In this document: piece by piece, positions 29,333 through 30,253 of the stretch
Position numbering within the stretch: position 1 is the first letter of the stretch
Layout: each line of letters opens with the position of its first letter
Assembly: GCA_023457035.1 (NCBI GenBank)
Contig: JAEWNN010000203.1
Span: 1-30,253, forward strand
DNA length: 30,253 bases
Reading direction: 5' to 3'
Source: Verrucomicrobiota bacterium
GTDB taxonomy: Bacteria > Verrucomicrobiota > Verrucomicrobiia > Opitutales > Opitutaceae
Made by a program: the position numbers and the translations under genes
Notes under the pieces: model-generated
What the model was told of the DNA's origin: nothing
Database searches by the model: none
What the model saw: only the letters and a program-made list of their open reading frames with translations

Positions 29333-30253
29333 TCACCCGAGCCAGCGGAGGGCATCTTGCTCGACTGCCCGGAGTTCTTCCTCCTGCAACTCCGGGAAGA
29401 CCGGAATACTCAGGACTTCGCCGGCAAGTCGTTCCGCGACGGGGAGTGAGACCGTGGGCAGGTGGGCGAAGCACTCTTGGCGGTGCAATGGGAGCGGGTA
29501 GTAGATCTCGGTGCCAATACCGGCGGCGGCGAGGTGCTGCTTGAGCGCATCGCGGCGGCCGGCGCCGGGTACGCGGAGCGTGAACTGGTTCCAGATGTGT
29601 GTGCAGGGGTGCTGCTCGACGGGGAGGACGAGGCGCGCTGTGGCGGCTGCGGGCGTGCCGGCTCGGGCGACGCCGGGCAGAGCGGCTAGCTGCTCGGTGT
29701 AGGCCGCGGCGTTGCGTTGCCGAGCGGCGATGTAGGCGCGGAGATGGGGCAACTTCACCCGGAGCAATGCGCACTGGAGCGCATCGAGCCGGAAGTTCCC
29801 GCCGACGACCTTGTGATAGTACTTTGGTTTCGCCCCGTGGGTGCGCAGCAAGCGGACCTTCTCGGCGAGATCATCGCGATTGGTCGCGACGAGGCCGCCG
29901 TCGCCGAAGCCCCCGAGGTTCTTCGAGGGGAAGAAGCTGAACGTGCCGACATCGCCGATCGTGCCGCAGCAGCGCTCGCGGTAGCGCGCGCCGAGCGACT
30001 GGGCGGCATCCTCGATCACGGCGAGCCGGTTCTCGTGCGCGAGCACCATCAGCTTGGCCATCTCGGCGGATTGGCCGAAGAGGTGGACGGGAATGATGGC
30101 CTTGGTGCGCGGGGTGATGCGGGTGGCGGCGTCGGCCGGGTCGAGGTTGAAGGTGACCGGATCGACGTCGGCGAAAACTGGTGTCGCACCGACGCGGGCG
30201 ATGCAGCCGGCGGTGGCAAAGAAGGTGAAGGCGGGGCAGATGACCTCGTCGCC
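29333..30253 (-). CDS. DegT/DnrJ/EryC1/StrS sugar aminotransferase, 5' end outside window
   Basis: 306 visible residues, open to the right edge. PLP-dependent fold: GDEVICPAFTFFATAG, PVFADVDPVTFNLDP, AIIPVHLFGQSAEM, LAVIEDAAQSLGARY, TFSFFPSKNLGGFGDGG with the PLP lysine (visible residue 111), LLRTHGAKPKYYHKVVGGNF, FRLDALQCALLRVKL and TEIYYPLPLHRQ. It transaminates a keto-sugar nucleotide to make an amino sugar, as WbpE does. It could provide the amino group later acetylated and amidated by the WbpG set. An ATG at 30061 begins well inside the conserved fold and is not the start. Confidence 0.94.
   Translation of the reverse strand, partial: GDEVICPAFTFFATAGCIARVGATPVFADVDPVTFNLDPADAATRITPRTKAIIPVHLFGQSAEMAKLMVLAHENRLAVIEDAAQSLGARYRERCCGTIGDVGTFSFFPSKNLGGFGDGGLVATNRDDLAEKVRLLRTHGAKPKYYHKVVGGNFRLDALQCALLRVKLPHLRAYIAARQRNAAAYTEQLAALPGVARAGTPAAATARLVLPVEQHPCTHIWNQFTLRVPGAGRRDALKQHLAAAGIGTEIYYPLPLHRQECFAHLPTVSLPVAERLAGEVLSIPVFPELQEEELRAVEQDALRWLG

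Overview
The window reads as a chromosomal segment of a high-GC Gram-negative bacterium. My best inference is a verrucomicrobial Opitutaceae-like genome. The grounds are a compact PilM-N-O-P-Q operon, very short cysteine-free type IV pilins, and gene borders packed with mosaics of short palindromic repeats. No rRNA or other taxonomic marker is present, so this placement is not proven. No tRNA, CRISPR array, insertion sequence or transposase was seen.

Layout. (1) 1-6131, plus strand: an AddB-like nuclease gene (5' end outside the window) followed by an AddA-like helicase-nuclease gene. Both carry repeat-derived hairpins inside the reading frame without breaking it. (2) 6132-6632: a repeat mosaic, then a 33-residue gene of the bS22/mS38 (AURKAIP1/COX24) small-ribosomal-subunit family with its own terminator. 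(3) 6957-11261: five overlapping genes pilM, pilN, pilO, a pilP-like gene and the secretin pilQ, closed by a strong terminator. (4) 11262-14082: repeat mosaics enclosing two VapBC-type toxin-antitoxin modules in opposite orientations. Each module is bracketed by its own direct repeat, and each has a candidate promoter that would give an almost leaderless transcript. (5) 14083-17020: two type IV prepilin genes, a terminator, and a GT-C membrane glycosyltransferase on the same strand. (6) 17045-30253, minus strand: a surface-glycan cluster containing a DegT-type sugar aminotransferase (cut by the window edge), a Wzx-like flippase, a WbpG-HisH-HisF sugar-amidation set, four glycosyltransferase domains and four methyltransferase domains, two of these joined in one fused protein.

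How the parts fit. AddAB processes double-strand ends for recombination. PilM-Q is the alignment and secretin complex of a type IV pilus whose subunits could be the two small pilins; the motor ATPases PilB/PilT and the PilC platform are not here. The glycan cluster probably builds a lipid-linked oligosaccharide that includes an amidated, amino-substituted sugar and exports it by a flippase. Its end product (O-antigen, exopolysaccharide or pilin glycan) cannot be read from sequence alone.

The most unusual signal is the repeat system. It is a REP-like family with a GTAG tetranucleotide beside an 8-bp stem and a GTGA loop. The stem exists in at least five different sequences that all keep pairing. 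Members sit between genes and also in frame within addA and addB, and are mixed with several other palindromic or about 10-bp periodic families.
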